This document shows positions 15,872-22,642 of a DNA stretch of 64,000 nt, one piece after another (the stretch's first letter is position 1; each line of letters opens with the position of its first letter). A program made the translations under genes and the position numbers. This DNA comes from Flagellimonas aquimarina (GTDB taxonomy: Bacteria > Bacteroidota > Bacteroidia > Flavobacteriales > Flavobacteriaceae), in contig NZ_QGEG01000006.1 of assembly GCF_003149745.1 (NCBI RefSeq), positions 268 to 64,267 of the forward strand, read 5' to 3'. The notes beneath the pieces are model-generated. The model ran no database searches, had not been told where the DNA came from, and saw nothing but the letters and a program-made list of their open reading frames with translations.

Positions 15872-16277
15872 TAATGAAGAAAGAGAACTAAAGAAGTTTG
15901 TTGACAAAATTATGAATGAGTCAGTTTTGGAATCTCCTTCATCAAACTTCACAGATCATATCATGTCTCAAATTACAGAACCAACATTAAATGACGCTAC
16001 TCAATATAAACCACTCATCCCTAAAAGTGTTTTGATAGTTTTATTTTCCGGATTGGTCGGAATGATATGGTATTTGGCAACAGACAATAGTTTAGTTAAT
16101 GAATCTTGGTTTGGAAACGGGCAAATTGAATTGTTTTTCGAAAGAATTTTAGATTGGCCCCAAATGTTATCACCTTCAAAAACAACGGTATATGCCGTGC
16201 TATTTTTTGGGTTGTTGTTTTTGATTCAGATTCCTTGGTTAAAAAGATACTTTGATAATACCTGGATGTTAAGGTAA
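15864..16277 (+). CDS. Membrane protein, probable partner (anti-sigma-like) of the ECF sigma factor
   Basis: This 137-residue protein starts inside the end of the sigma gene, so translation is coupled. The N-terminal 50 residues are charged and cytoplasmic (ERELKKFVDKIMNES, SNFTDHIMSQI). Two membrane spans follow at about 55-75 and 110-127. A small cytoplasmic domain plus membrane anchor next to an ECF factor is the usual plan of anti-sigma factors, but it lacks the HxxxCxxC zinc motif and I find no named anti-sigma domain. The role is inferred from context. Its 3' end overlaps the convergent DoxX gene by nine bases. Confidence 0.7.
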   Translation: MDNNEERELKKFVDKIMNESVLESPSSNFTDHIMSQITEPTLNDATQYKPLIPKSVLIVLFSGLVGMIWYLATDNSLVNESWFGNGQIELFFERILDWPQMLSPSKTTVYAVLFFGLLFLIQIPWLKRYFDNTWMLR

Positions 16278-16628
16278 TAAATACATGTATGCCCAATACA
16301 TTAAACCAAATTGTAATGGTATCCTAAGCAAGAGTATCCATCTGGGAATTCCTGCAGCTTCTTTTTTACCAGATAGCATGTAAAAGTGAACCAACAAGAA
16401 AACAAGTAGCATTGCTATGATTGCATAGATGCCAAAGTTCCTAGTTTGTTTAAAACAAAGGGCAATGCCCAAGAGAATCTCTGCCAGCCCGCTGAGCACA
16501 ATTAGGAGTCTATGATTAGGAAGATATCTGGGCATAATGCGGAGATATGCCTTTGGATAAACAAAATGGGCAATACCGGCAATGATGTACATGCTGGCCA
16601 TTGCATAAAGATGCCAAGGGTTTTCCAT
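16269..16628 (-). CDS. DoxX-like small membrane protein
   Basis: The 119-residue protein has four predicted membrane helices and a DoxX-like pattern (MYIIAGIAHFVYPKAYLRIMPRYLP, LIVLSGLAEILLGIALCF). DoxX-type proteins are small quinone-associated or redox-related membrane proteins with few defined functions. It stands alone, converging on the sigma-partner gene with overlapping 3' ends and sharing a bidirectional terminator region with htpG on its other side. It is one of two DoxX-like genes in the window; the other, at 42375, is of a different subtype. Confidence 0.75.
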   Translation of the reverse strand: MENPWHLYAMASMYIIAGIAHFVYPKAYLRIMPRYLPNHRLLIVLSGLAEILLGIALCFKQTRNFGIYAIIAMLLVFLLVHFYMLSGKKEAAGIPRWILLLRIPLQFGLMYWAYMYLLP

Positions 16629-16643
16629 CTGGATAAAAATAAT

Positions 16644-16669
16644 AAAGGCAGATCATATGATCTGCCTTT
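16644..16669. terminator. Perfect palindromic terminator between htpG and the DoxX-like gene
   Basis: A 26-bp perfect palindrome (AAAGGCAGATCAT and its complement) lies 24 bp past the htpG stop. It serves htpG on the minus strand and precedes the DoxX gene. Confidence 0.7.
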
Positions 16670-16692
16670 AATTGAAATTTATCAAATTGACA

Positions 16693-18582
16693 TTACTTTA
16701 TCATTTCGTAACTACGAGAAATGAAATTGGTAAGCTCTTCTCCTTTTAACAATCCTTTGGACAAGCGCGCCAAATCCAACGACTGATTAATCAATCGTTC
16801 ACGTTTTTTTGCGGTTTTGGTATTCAGAATTTCGCCAACCAGTTCGTGATTGGTGTTTACAATGAGATTGTACATTTCTGGCATATTTCCCATACCAAAC
16901 ATTCCGCCGCCGCCGCCGGTTTGTTGCATCTCTTTCATTCTGCGCATAAATTCTGGCTCGGTAATAATAAATGGTGATGCAGAGCTGTCCATTGCTTCCA
17001 TTTGAATGGTGTAGCCTTTTTCCTGGATTACACCTTCTATTTCTCCTTTCAGTTTTTCCTTCTCTTCATCAGAAAGCTTAGAAATGGCAGTGTCTTCCTT
17101 TTTAATAAGGTTGTCCAAATGATCAGCATCAACCCTGGCAAAAGACAAGTTCTCTTTAGAAGTTTCCAATTTTTGCATTAGATGCGATATTATGGGAGAA
17201 TCCATCAATAGTACTTCATAACCTTTTGCCTTGGCGGCTTCAATATAGCTATGTTGGGATTCTTTGTCAGATGCGTACAAAACAACCAACTTTTCATCTT
17301 TATCTGTTTGGTTGTCCTTTATTTTATTTTGTAATTCTTCAAAAGTGAAGAACTTTCCATCTACAGTTGGGTACAATGCAAATTTGTCCGCTTTTTCAAA
17401 GAACTTCTCTTCAGAAAGCATCCCATATTCAATAACAACTTTTATGTCATTCCATTTTTGTTCAAAATCTTCACGATTGCTTTTAAAGAGTGAACTCAGT
17501 TTATCTGCAACCTTTTTGGTGATATAAGAAGAAATCTTTTTAACAGCACCATCTGCTTGTAGGTAGGAACGTGAAACGTTTAAGGGAATGTCTGGAGAAT
17601 CTATTACACCACGAAGCATGGTCAAAAACTCTGGGACAATGCCTTCAACATTGTCAGTTACAAAAACCTGATTTTGGTATAATTGAATTCTGTCTTTTTG
17701 AATGTTCAGGTCGTTGGTCAGCTTAGGAAAGTATAGGATACCTGTTAGATTGAAAGGGTAGTCCACATTTAAATGAATATGGAACAAAGGCTCTTCAAAT
17801 TGCATTGGATACAATTCTCTATAGAAGCTCTTATAATCTTCATCCTTTAAATCCGCGGGTTTTTTTGTCCATGCTGGTGCAGGATTGTTAATGATATCAT
17901 CAACCTCCTGCGTTGGTGCAGGGTCATCTTCTTTAGCATCTTCTGGTTTTGGAAGCGTTTCCGTTTTCATTCCAAACTTAATTGGAATAGGCATGAACTT
18001 GTTGTATTTGGTCAACAATTCACGAATCTTTGAATCTTCTAAAAACTCTGTGGAATCTTCTGCAACATGAAGAACGATCTCGGTTCCTCTATCTTTTTTC
18101 TTTGCTTCTTTTAAAGTAAATTCTGGGGATCCATCACAAACCCAATGAACGGCAGGTTCATCTTTAAAACTCTTTGTTATGATCTCCACCTTTTCTGCAA
18201 CCATAAATGCAGAATAGAAACCTAGTCCAAAATGTCCTATAATACCAGCATCTTTGCCAGCATCCTTGTATTTGTCCAAAAACTCTTCTGCACCGGAAAA
18301 GGCCACTTCGTTAATATACTTTTTAACTTCATCTTCCGTCATTCCAATACCTTGGTCCGTAATACGGATTTGTTTTTTGTCTTTGTCGACCTTTATTTCG
18401 ATCATTGGATTGCCATACTCAATCTTGGCCTCACCAATAGAAGTAAGATGTTTAAGTTTTAACGTTGCGTCCGTAGCGTTGGAAATTAGTTCTCTTAAGA
18501 AAATTTCGTGATCGCTGTAGAGGAATTTTTTTATTAGAGGGAATATGTTTTCTACTGAAACATTGATTTTACCTTTAGCCAT
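16693..18582 (-). CDS. htpG: Chaperone protein HtpG (Hsp90)
   Basis: The 629-residue chaperone has the GHKL ATPase domain at the N-terminus (FLRELISNATDATLKLK, ITDQGIGMT, IGHFGLGFYSAFMVA). The middle domain contains LYFPKLTNDLN, RIQLYQNQVFVTDNVE and the conserved RGVIDSPDIPLNVSRSYLQ. The C-terminal dimerisation domain follows. A glycine run near residue 550 (TGGGGGMFGMG) is a flexible linker seen in Bacteroidota HtpG. It folds client proteins in the cytoplasm and is normally heat-inducible. TGACA direct repeats upstream (18613-18654) are candidate regulatory sites. Monocistronic. Confidence 0.97.
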   Translation of the reverse strand: MAKGKINVSVENIFPLIKKFLYSDHEIFLRELISNATDATLKLKHLTSIGEAKIEYGNPMIEIKVDKDKKQIRITDQGIGMTEDEVKKYINEVAFSGAEEFLDKYKDAGKDAGIIGHFGLGFYSAFMVAEKVEIITKSFKDEPAVHWVCDGSPEFTLKEAKKKDRGTEIVLHVAEDSTEFLEDSKIRELLTKYNKFMPIPIKFGMKTETLPKPEDAKEDDPAPTQEVDDIINNPAPAWTKKPADLKDEDYKSFYRELYPMQFEEPLFHIHLNVDYPFNLTGILYFPKLTNDLNIQKDRIQLYQNQVFVTDNVEGIVPEFLTMLRGVIDSPDIPLNVSRSYLQADGAVKKISSYITKKVADKLSSLFKSNREDFEQKWNDIKVVIEYGMLSEEKFFEKADKFALYPTVDGKFFTFEELQNKIKDNQTDKDEKLVVLYASDKESQHSYIEAAKAKGYEVLLMDSPIISHLMQKLETSKENLSFARVDADHLDNLIKKEDTAISKLSDEEKEKLKGEIEGVIQEKGYTIQMEAMDSSASPFIITEPEFMRRMKEMQQTGGGGGMFGMGNMPEMYNLIVNTNHELVGEILNTKTAKKRERLINQSLDLARLSKGLLKGEELTNFISRSYEMIK

Positions 18583-18612
18583 TGTTTAATACTTTTCTTT
18601 AGTTTCCATAGA

Positions 18613-18654
18613 TGACAAAAAAAATACCATAATTATAAAAGTGACAAACTGACA
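18613..18654 (-). promoter_or_regulatory. TGACA direct repeats upstream of htpG
   Basis: TGACA occurs at 18613-18617, 18642-18646 and 18650-18654. The last two are spaced eight bases apart. They lie 31-72 bp upstream of the htpG start, where a heat-shock regulator site would be expected. Confidence 0.35.
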
Positions 18655-18735
18655 TTGTACTGCACATTTAACAGGTCTAACAAAATTTAACATAGTTTTG
18701 TTTATTCTTTTTATGTAAAAGATAAACAAAATGTA

Positions 18736-18743
18736 TATATTTG
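18736..18743 (+). promoter_or_regulatory. -7 promoter element of the small-RNA candidate
   Basis: TATATTTG matches TAnnTTTG. No coding gene follows before the hairpin at 18817. A TTTG further upstream (18697-18700) is too far for a normal -33. Confidence 0.45.
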
Positions 18744-18747
18744 TAGT

Positions 18748-18852
18748 GTTATGGAAAAATTGCTATGAAATAGTATCATGCTATAACAAGTTTGTTTATT
18801 TATTGGTTAGGTTGTTGAAAACGCACTTTCACCCGAAAGTGCGTTTTCCTTT
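18748..18852 (+). ncRNA. Candidate small RNA with own promoter and terminator
   Basis: Downstream of a TAnnTTTG element lies about 105 bp without a gene. A 5' stem can form between TGTTAT (18747-18752) and ATAACA (18783-18788), enclosing a small CTAT/ATAG hairpin. A U-rich single-stranded linker follows, then a 14-bp perfect terminator stem ending near 18848 with a T-rich tail. The following TetR gene has its own -7 element, so this need not be its leader. Transcript ends are inferred and no known RNA family is recognised. Confidence 0.45.
18817..18852 (+). terminator. Strong intrinsic terminator-like hairpin before the TetR gene
   Basis: GAAAACGCACTTTC and its exact complement enclose a four-base ACCC loop (18817-18848), followed by CCTTTTATTT. 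No coding gene ends here, which supports a non-coding transcript. Confidence 0.75.
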
Positions 18853-18895
18853 TATTTCTTAAGAAATCTTAACTATTCTTTTGTTCTATAAATCG

Positions 18896-18903
18896 TATTT
18901 TTG
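18896..18903 (+). promoter_or_regulatory. -7 promoter element of the TetR/ABC1 operon
   Basis: TATTTTTG matches TAnnTTTG and lies 17 bp before the ATG at 18921. Confidence 0.45.
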
Positions 18904-18920
18904 ATTAAACATAAAGTGCA

Positions 18921-19577
18921 ATGGCAAATACTTCAAATTCAAAGGTTACAGAAGAGAAAATTATTGGTTGGTTCATGGACACTGTCTTGGAACATGAGGT
19001 AATACCAAAATCAATTTATAAGTTTTGTAAGGAAAATAAGATAAAGGAAGAGGAATTCTATAAATTCTTTGGGTCCTTTGACGGCTTGCAGCACGCAATT
19101 TGGGAAAAGTTTTTTGAGAACACCTTGGCTGTCATGCAAAAGAATGAGACATATGGTGGTATGACTAATGAAGAGAAGATGCTTACATTTTTCTACACCT
19201 TTTTTGAGTCATTGACCTTGAATAGGAGTTATGTTCTTTTCACCCTAAAAGAGCATAAAAACACAATGGAGAAACTTGGTCAGCTAAAAGGCCTTAGAAA
19301 TCATATAAAGGATTTTGCTTCTGAACTCATTGAAGAAAGGAACAGCGAAAAGAACTTAAAAATACTGAAACATAGCCCGCAGTTGTTTTCGGAAGGTGCA
19401 TGGTTACAGTTCTTGTTTCTCCTAAAATTTTGGATGGACGATAATTCACCAGATTTTGAAAAGACAGATATTGCCATAGAAAAATCAGTGACTACAATTT
19501 TTCAAGTTTTTGAAAGTGCTCCGTTGGAAAAAATTATTGACTTCGGAAAATTCCTTTATAAAGAAAATTTTGTTTAG
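18921..19577 (+). CDS. TetR family transcriptional regulator
   Basis: The 218-residue protein starts with a TetR-type helix-turn-helix segment (EEKIIGWFMDTVLEHEV, PKSIYKFCKENKIKEEEFYKFFGSFDGL). A helical ligand-binding/dimerisation domain with several aromatic residues follows, including FFYTFFESLTLNRSYVLF and WLQFLFLLKFWMDD. The HTH is slightly divergent from classical TetR but recognisable. The gene ends six bases before the ABC1-kinase gene and the two clearly form an operon, so it probably controls that kinase. The ligand may be lipid-like, judging only from the partner family. Confidence 0.82.
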   Translation: MANTSNSKVTEEKIIGWFMDTVLEHEVIPKSIYKFCKENKIKEEEFYKFFGSFDGLQHAIWEKFFENTLAVMQKNETYGGMTNEEKMLTFFYTFFESLTLNRSYVLFTLKEHKNTMEKLGQLKGLRNHIKDFASELIEERNSEKNLKILKHSPQLFSEGAWLQFLFLLKFWMDDNSPDFEKTDIAIEKSVTTIFQVFESAPLEKIIDFGKFLYKENFV

Positions 19578-19583
19578 TAGTGT

Positions 19584-20894
19584 ATGAAAACATTGGATAG
19601 TATTCCCACGGGAAAGATTGAGAGAGCAGGAAAACTTGTAAAGACGGGCGTAAAAATTGGAGGGAACTATGTTAAGTACTACGGAAAAAAATTGGTCAAC
19701 TCAGAAACTGCAAAAGAAGAACTGGACCAAGACAATGCGGAAGATATTTATGATGGCCTAAAAAGTTTAAAAGGAAGCGCTCTTAAGGTAGCTCAAATGC
19801 TTAGTATGGAGAAAAACCTCCTGCCCAGAGCCTACGTGGACAAGTTTTCACTTTCCCAATTTTCAGTACCGCCGCTTTCAGCACCTTTGGTTAGAAAAAC
19901 ATTTAAAAAGTACTTGGATAAATACCCTGAAGACATTTTCGACACTTTTGAAAAAGATTCAGTTAATGCGGCAAGTATTGGTCAAGTGCACAGAGCGAAA
20001 AAGGACGGAAAAGAACTGGCGGTAAAAATTCAATACCCAGGTGTTGCTGAGAGTATTAGCAGCGATCTTGCCATAGTAAAACCCATTGCAATTAGAATGT
20101 TTAACCTAAAGGGCAAAGATTCTGAAAAATACTTTAAAGAGGTTGAAAACAAATTGGTCGAAGAGACCAACTATATTTTGGAACTTGAGCAGAGTGAAGA
20201 GATTACCAAAGCTTGCTCGGCAATTCCCAATATGGAATTTCCCAATTACTATCAAAGCTTGTCCAGCGAACGTATCCTTACAATGGATTGGATGAAAGGA
20301 AAACATCTAAGCGAGTTTACAAGTACCAATTTTGATCAAAATCTTGGAAATAAGCTTGGACAGGGGTTGTGGGACTTTTATATGTTTCAAATACATAGTT
20401 TGCGTAAAGTGCATGCGGATCCCCACCCAGGTAATTTTTTGGTAAGTGCGAATGAAACCTTGATTGCCATAGATTTTGGATGTATCAAAGAAATTCCGGA
20501 TGAGTTTTACATTCCTTATTTTGAATTGGCCAAAGAAGATAATATCAATAATGATGAGGTCTTCATGGAAAAATTATATGAGCTAGAAATTTTGACCCCA
20601 ACAGATTCTGATAAGGAACTAGAATTCTTTAAAGCACTTTTCAAGGAAATGCTTACCCTGTTTACATCTCCTTTTCATCAAAATGAGTTTGATTTTGGAG
20701 CTGATACATTCTGGAACAAAATTGCAGATTTAAGTGAACGCTACTCAAAAGACGATCAAATAAGGAAGATGAACGGTAATCGTGGCTCCAAACATTTTCT
20801 GTACATGAATCGTACTTTTTTTGGACTTTACAACTTACTTCATGATTTAAAGGCCAAGGTAAAAGTGAACGATTTTAAAAAGTACATTGGCTAA
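19584..20894 (+). CDS. AarF/ABC1/UbiB family atypical kinase
   Basis: The 436-residue protein shows the ABC1 family marks. These are a KxGQ-like segment (GSALKVAQMLSMEKN), the Ala-rich nucleotide loop with NAASIGQVHRAKKDG, the Lys in ELAVKIQYPGV, the ExD-type ETNYILELEQ, the catalytic loop HADPHPGNFLV and the metal-binding IDFGCIKEI. Classic members support ubiquinone synthesis. Flavobacteria use menaquinone, so the role here is likely in lipid or quinone handling of another kind. The KxGQ glycine is alanine here. It is co-transcribed with the TetR gene. Confidence 0.9.
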   Translation: MKTLDSIPTGKIERAGKLVKTGVKIGGNYVKYYGKKLVNSETAKEELDQDNAEDIYDGLKSLKGSALKVAQMLSMEKNLLPRAYVDKFSLSQFSVPPLSAPLVRKTFKKYLDKYPEDIFDTFEKDSVNAASIGQVHRAKKDGKELAVKIQYPGVAESISSDLAIVKPIAIRMFNLKGKDSEKYFKEVENKLVEETNYILELEQSEEITKACSAIPNMEFPNYYQSLSSERILTMDWMKGKHLSEFTSTNFDQNLGNKLGQGLWDFYMFQIHSLRKVHADPHPGNFLVSANETLIAIDFGCIKEIPDEFYIPYFELAKEDNINNDEVFMEKLYELEILTPTDSDKELEFFKALFKEMLTLFTSPFHQNEFDFGADTFWNKIADLSERYSKDDQIRKMNGNRGSKHFLYMNRTFFGLYNLLHDLKAKVKVNDFKKYIG

Positions 20895-20991
20895 TTTTTC
20901 TGATATATTCACGGTTCTTTGAATATATTTTTTACTTTTCCGTTAAATAACCTTCGGCTATTTTTTAATAATTTTTATTTAACAATACTAT

Positions 20992-21999
20992 ATGTACAAT
21001 TCAAAAATATCTGGACTCGGATTTTACGTACCCGAAAATGTAGTGACCAATAACGATCTGTCCGAATTAATGGATACCAATGATGAATGGATTCAGGAAC
21101 GTACTGGAATAAAGGAGAGGAGACACGTTGTAAAAGGTACCGACACTACTACTTCCATGGGCGTAAAAGCAGCCAAGGTTGCTATTGAACGAGCAGGTAT
21201 TGATAAGGATGACATTGATTTTATCGTTTTTGCAACACTTAGTCCAGATTACTATTTTCCTGGACCCGGTGTTTTGGTGCAACGTGATCTTGGTATAAAA
21301 ACAGTTGGAGCTTTGGATGTAAGAAACCAATGTTCCGGTTTTGTCTATGGAATTTCTGTTGCGGACCAATACATTAAAAGCGGAATGTATAAAAATGTGT
21401 TGGTAATAGGTTCAGAGCTGCATTCTCACGGTTTGGACATGACTACCAGGGGTAGGGGAGTGTCAGTTATTTTTGGAGATGGTGCCGGTGCCGCCGTATT
21501 GACCAGAGAAGAAGATACTTCAAAAGGGATTCTTTCTTCTCATTTACATTCCGAAGGTCAGCATGCCGAGGAACTTTCATTGATTGCTCCTGGAATGGGA
21601 AAAAGATGGGTTACCGATATTATTGAGGATGAAGACCCAGATGACACTTCTTATTTTCCTTATATGAACGGCCAATTTGTCTTTAAAAATGCTGTAGTTC
21701 GTTTTAGCGAGGTGATTATGGAGGGCTTACAAGCTAATAATTTAAGCCCACAGGACATAGATATGCTGATTCCCCACCAGGCTAATCTGCGTATTGCGCA
21801 GTTTATTCAAAAAAAGTTTGGCCTATCCAATGACCAGGTGTTCAATAATATAATGAAATACGGTAATACTACAGCTGCTTCAATTCCGATTGCTTTGACC
21901 GAGGCATGGGAAGCCGGTAAGATCAAATCTGGAGACCTAGTGGTTTTGGCTGCCTTCGGCAGTGGATTTACTTGGGGCAGTGTAATTATTAAGTGGTAA
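20992..21999 (+). CDS. fabH: 3-oxoacyl-ACP synthase III (ketoacyl synthase KASIII)
   Basis: The 335-residue enzyme condenses an acyl-CoA primer with malonyl-ACP to start fatty-acid synthesis. The Cys-His-Asn triad is complete: Cys114 in RNQCSGFVYG, His in IPHQANLRIAQ and Asn in MKYGNTTAAS. The C-terminal GSGFTWGSVIIKW is typical. It lacks fabD or plsX neighbours, so it may be a second, specialised KASIII rather than the main one. In flavobacteria branched primers are usual. The stop is followed within six bases by the flavin-protein gene, suggesting co-transcription. Confidence 0.93.
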   Translation: MYNSKISGLGFYVPENVVTNNDLSELMDTNDEWIQERTGIKERRHVVKGTDTTTSMGVKAAKVAIERAGIDKDDIDFIVFATLSPDYYFPGPGVLVQRDLGIKTVGALDVRNQCSGFVYGISVADQYIKSGMYKNVLVIGSELHSHGLDMTTRGRGVSVIFGDGAGAAVLTREEDTSKGILSSHLHSEGQHAEELSLIAPGMGKRWVTDIIEDEDPDDTSYFPYMNGQFVFKNAVVRFSEVIMEGLQANNLSPQDIDMLIPHQANLRIAQFIQKKFGLSNDQVFNNIMKYGNTTAASIPIALTEAWEAGKIKSGDLVVLAAFGSGFTWGSVIIKW

Positions 22000-22005
22000 T
22001 TGTGT

Positions 22006-22548
22006 ATGGGCAGAAAGCTGGATAAACTAACCCCGGCCCTCATCGATTTTATTAAAAGTCAAAAACTCTTTTTTGTGGCCACCGCAATGGAAAAAGGTAC
22101 AATAAACCTTTCTCCCAAAGGATTGGACTCGTTACGGGTTTTAGATGAGAACAGAGTGGTCTGGTTGAATTTAACTGGCAGTGGCAATGAGACATCAACA
22201 CATTTGTTGAACAAAGATCGTATAACCATGATGTTTTGTGCTTTTGATGGAGACCCTATTATTTTGAGGTTATATGGAAGTGCACAAGCATATAGAAGCA
22301 ATACCGAGTTTTGGAAAGAACACATTGGTCTATTTCCTAAAATAGCGGGAAGCAGGCAATTGGTCGATGTAAAAATTGATTTGGTGCAGATTTCATGCGG
22401 AATGGGTGTGCCAATAATGGAACATAAACATCAACGCGAATCTTTAGTGGATTGGGCAGAAAACCAAGGAGAAGAAGGTTTGAAGAAATACTGGGCAAAG
22501 AAAAATACCGTTAGCCTTGATGGGTATCCAACTGATATTTCAGAATAA
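22006..22548 (+). CDS. Pyridoxamine 5'-phosphate oxidase family (flavin-binding split barrel) protein
   Basis: The 180-residue protein resembles the FMN-binding split-barrel group (FFVATAMEKGTINLSPKG, DENRVVWLNLTGSGNETSTHLL, ITMMFCAFDGDPIILRLYGSA). This subgroup is annotated as PPOX family with unknown substrate and includes flavin- or F420-binding reductases. I chose the ATG at 22006; a TTG at 22000 would add two residues. It follows fabH by six bases and ends just before a terminator. A link to lipid metabolism is possible but not shown. Confidence 0.85.
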   Translation: MGRKLDKLTPALIDFIKSQKLFFVATAMEKGTINLSPKGLDSLRVLDENRVVWLNLTGSGNETSTHLLNKDRITMMFCAFDGDPIILRLYGSAQAYRSNTEFWKEHIGLFPKIAGSRQLVDVKIDLVQISCGMGVPIMEHKHQRESLVDWAENQGEEGLKKYWAKKNTVSLDGYPTDISE

Positions 22549-22553
22549 AAACA

Positions 22554-22586
22554 AAACCCCGATTCCAAACAGAACCGGGGTTTTTA
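22554..22586 (+). terminator. Intrinsic terminator after the fabH operon
   Basis: AAACCCC at 22554-22560 pairs with GGGGTTT near 22577-22583, extended by CGGTTC-type partial pairing in the loop, followed by a T run. It lies 6 bp past the stop. Confidence 0.75.
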
Positions 22587-22642
22587 TTGATATACCCTGA
22601 AAGACTAACCAACCAACACTCTTCTAGGAATATCAAATTCTT

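Larger units (their letters stand above)
18583..18920. other. Intergenic region between htpG and the TetR gene
   Basis: This 338-bp gap holds the divergent htpG upstream region with three TGACA sites, a -7 element and small-RNA candidate ending in a strong hairpin, and a separate -7 element for the TetR gene. The only reading frame with an ATG after the first promoter is five codons long. Confidence 0.7.
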
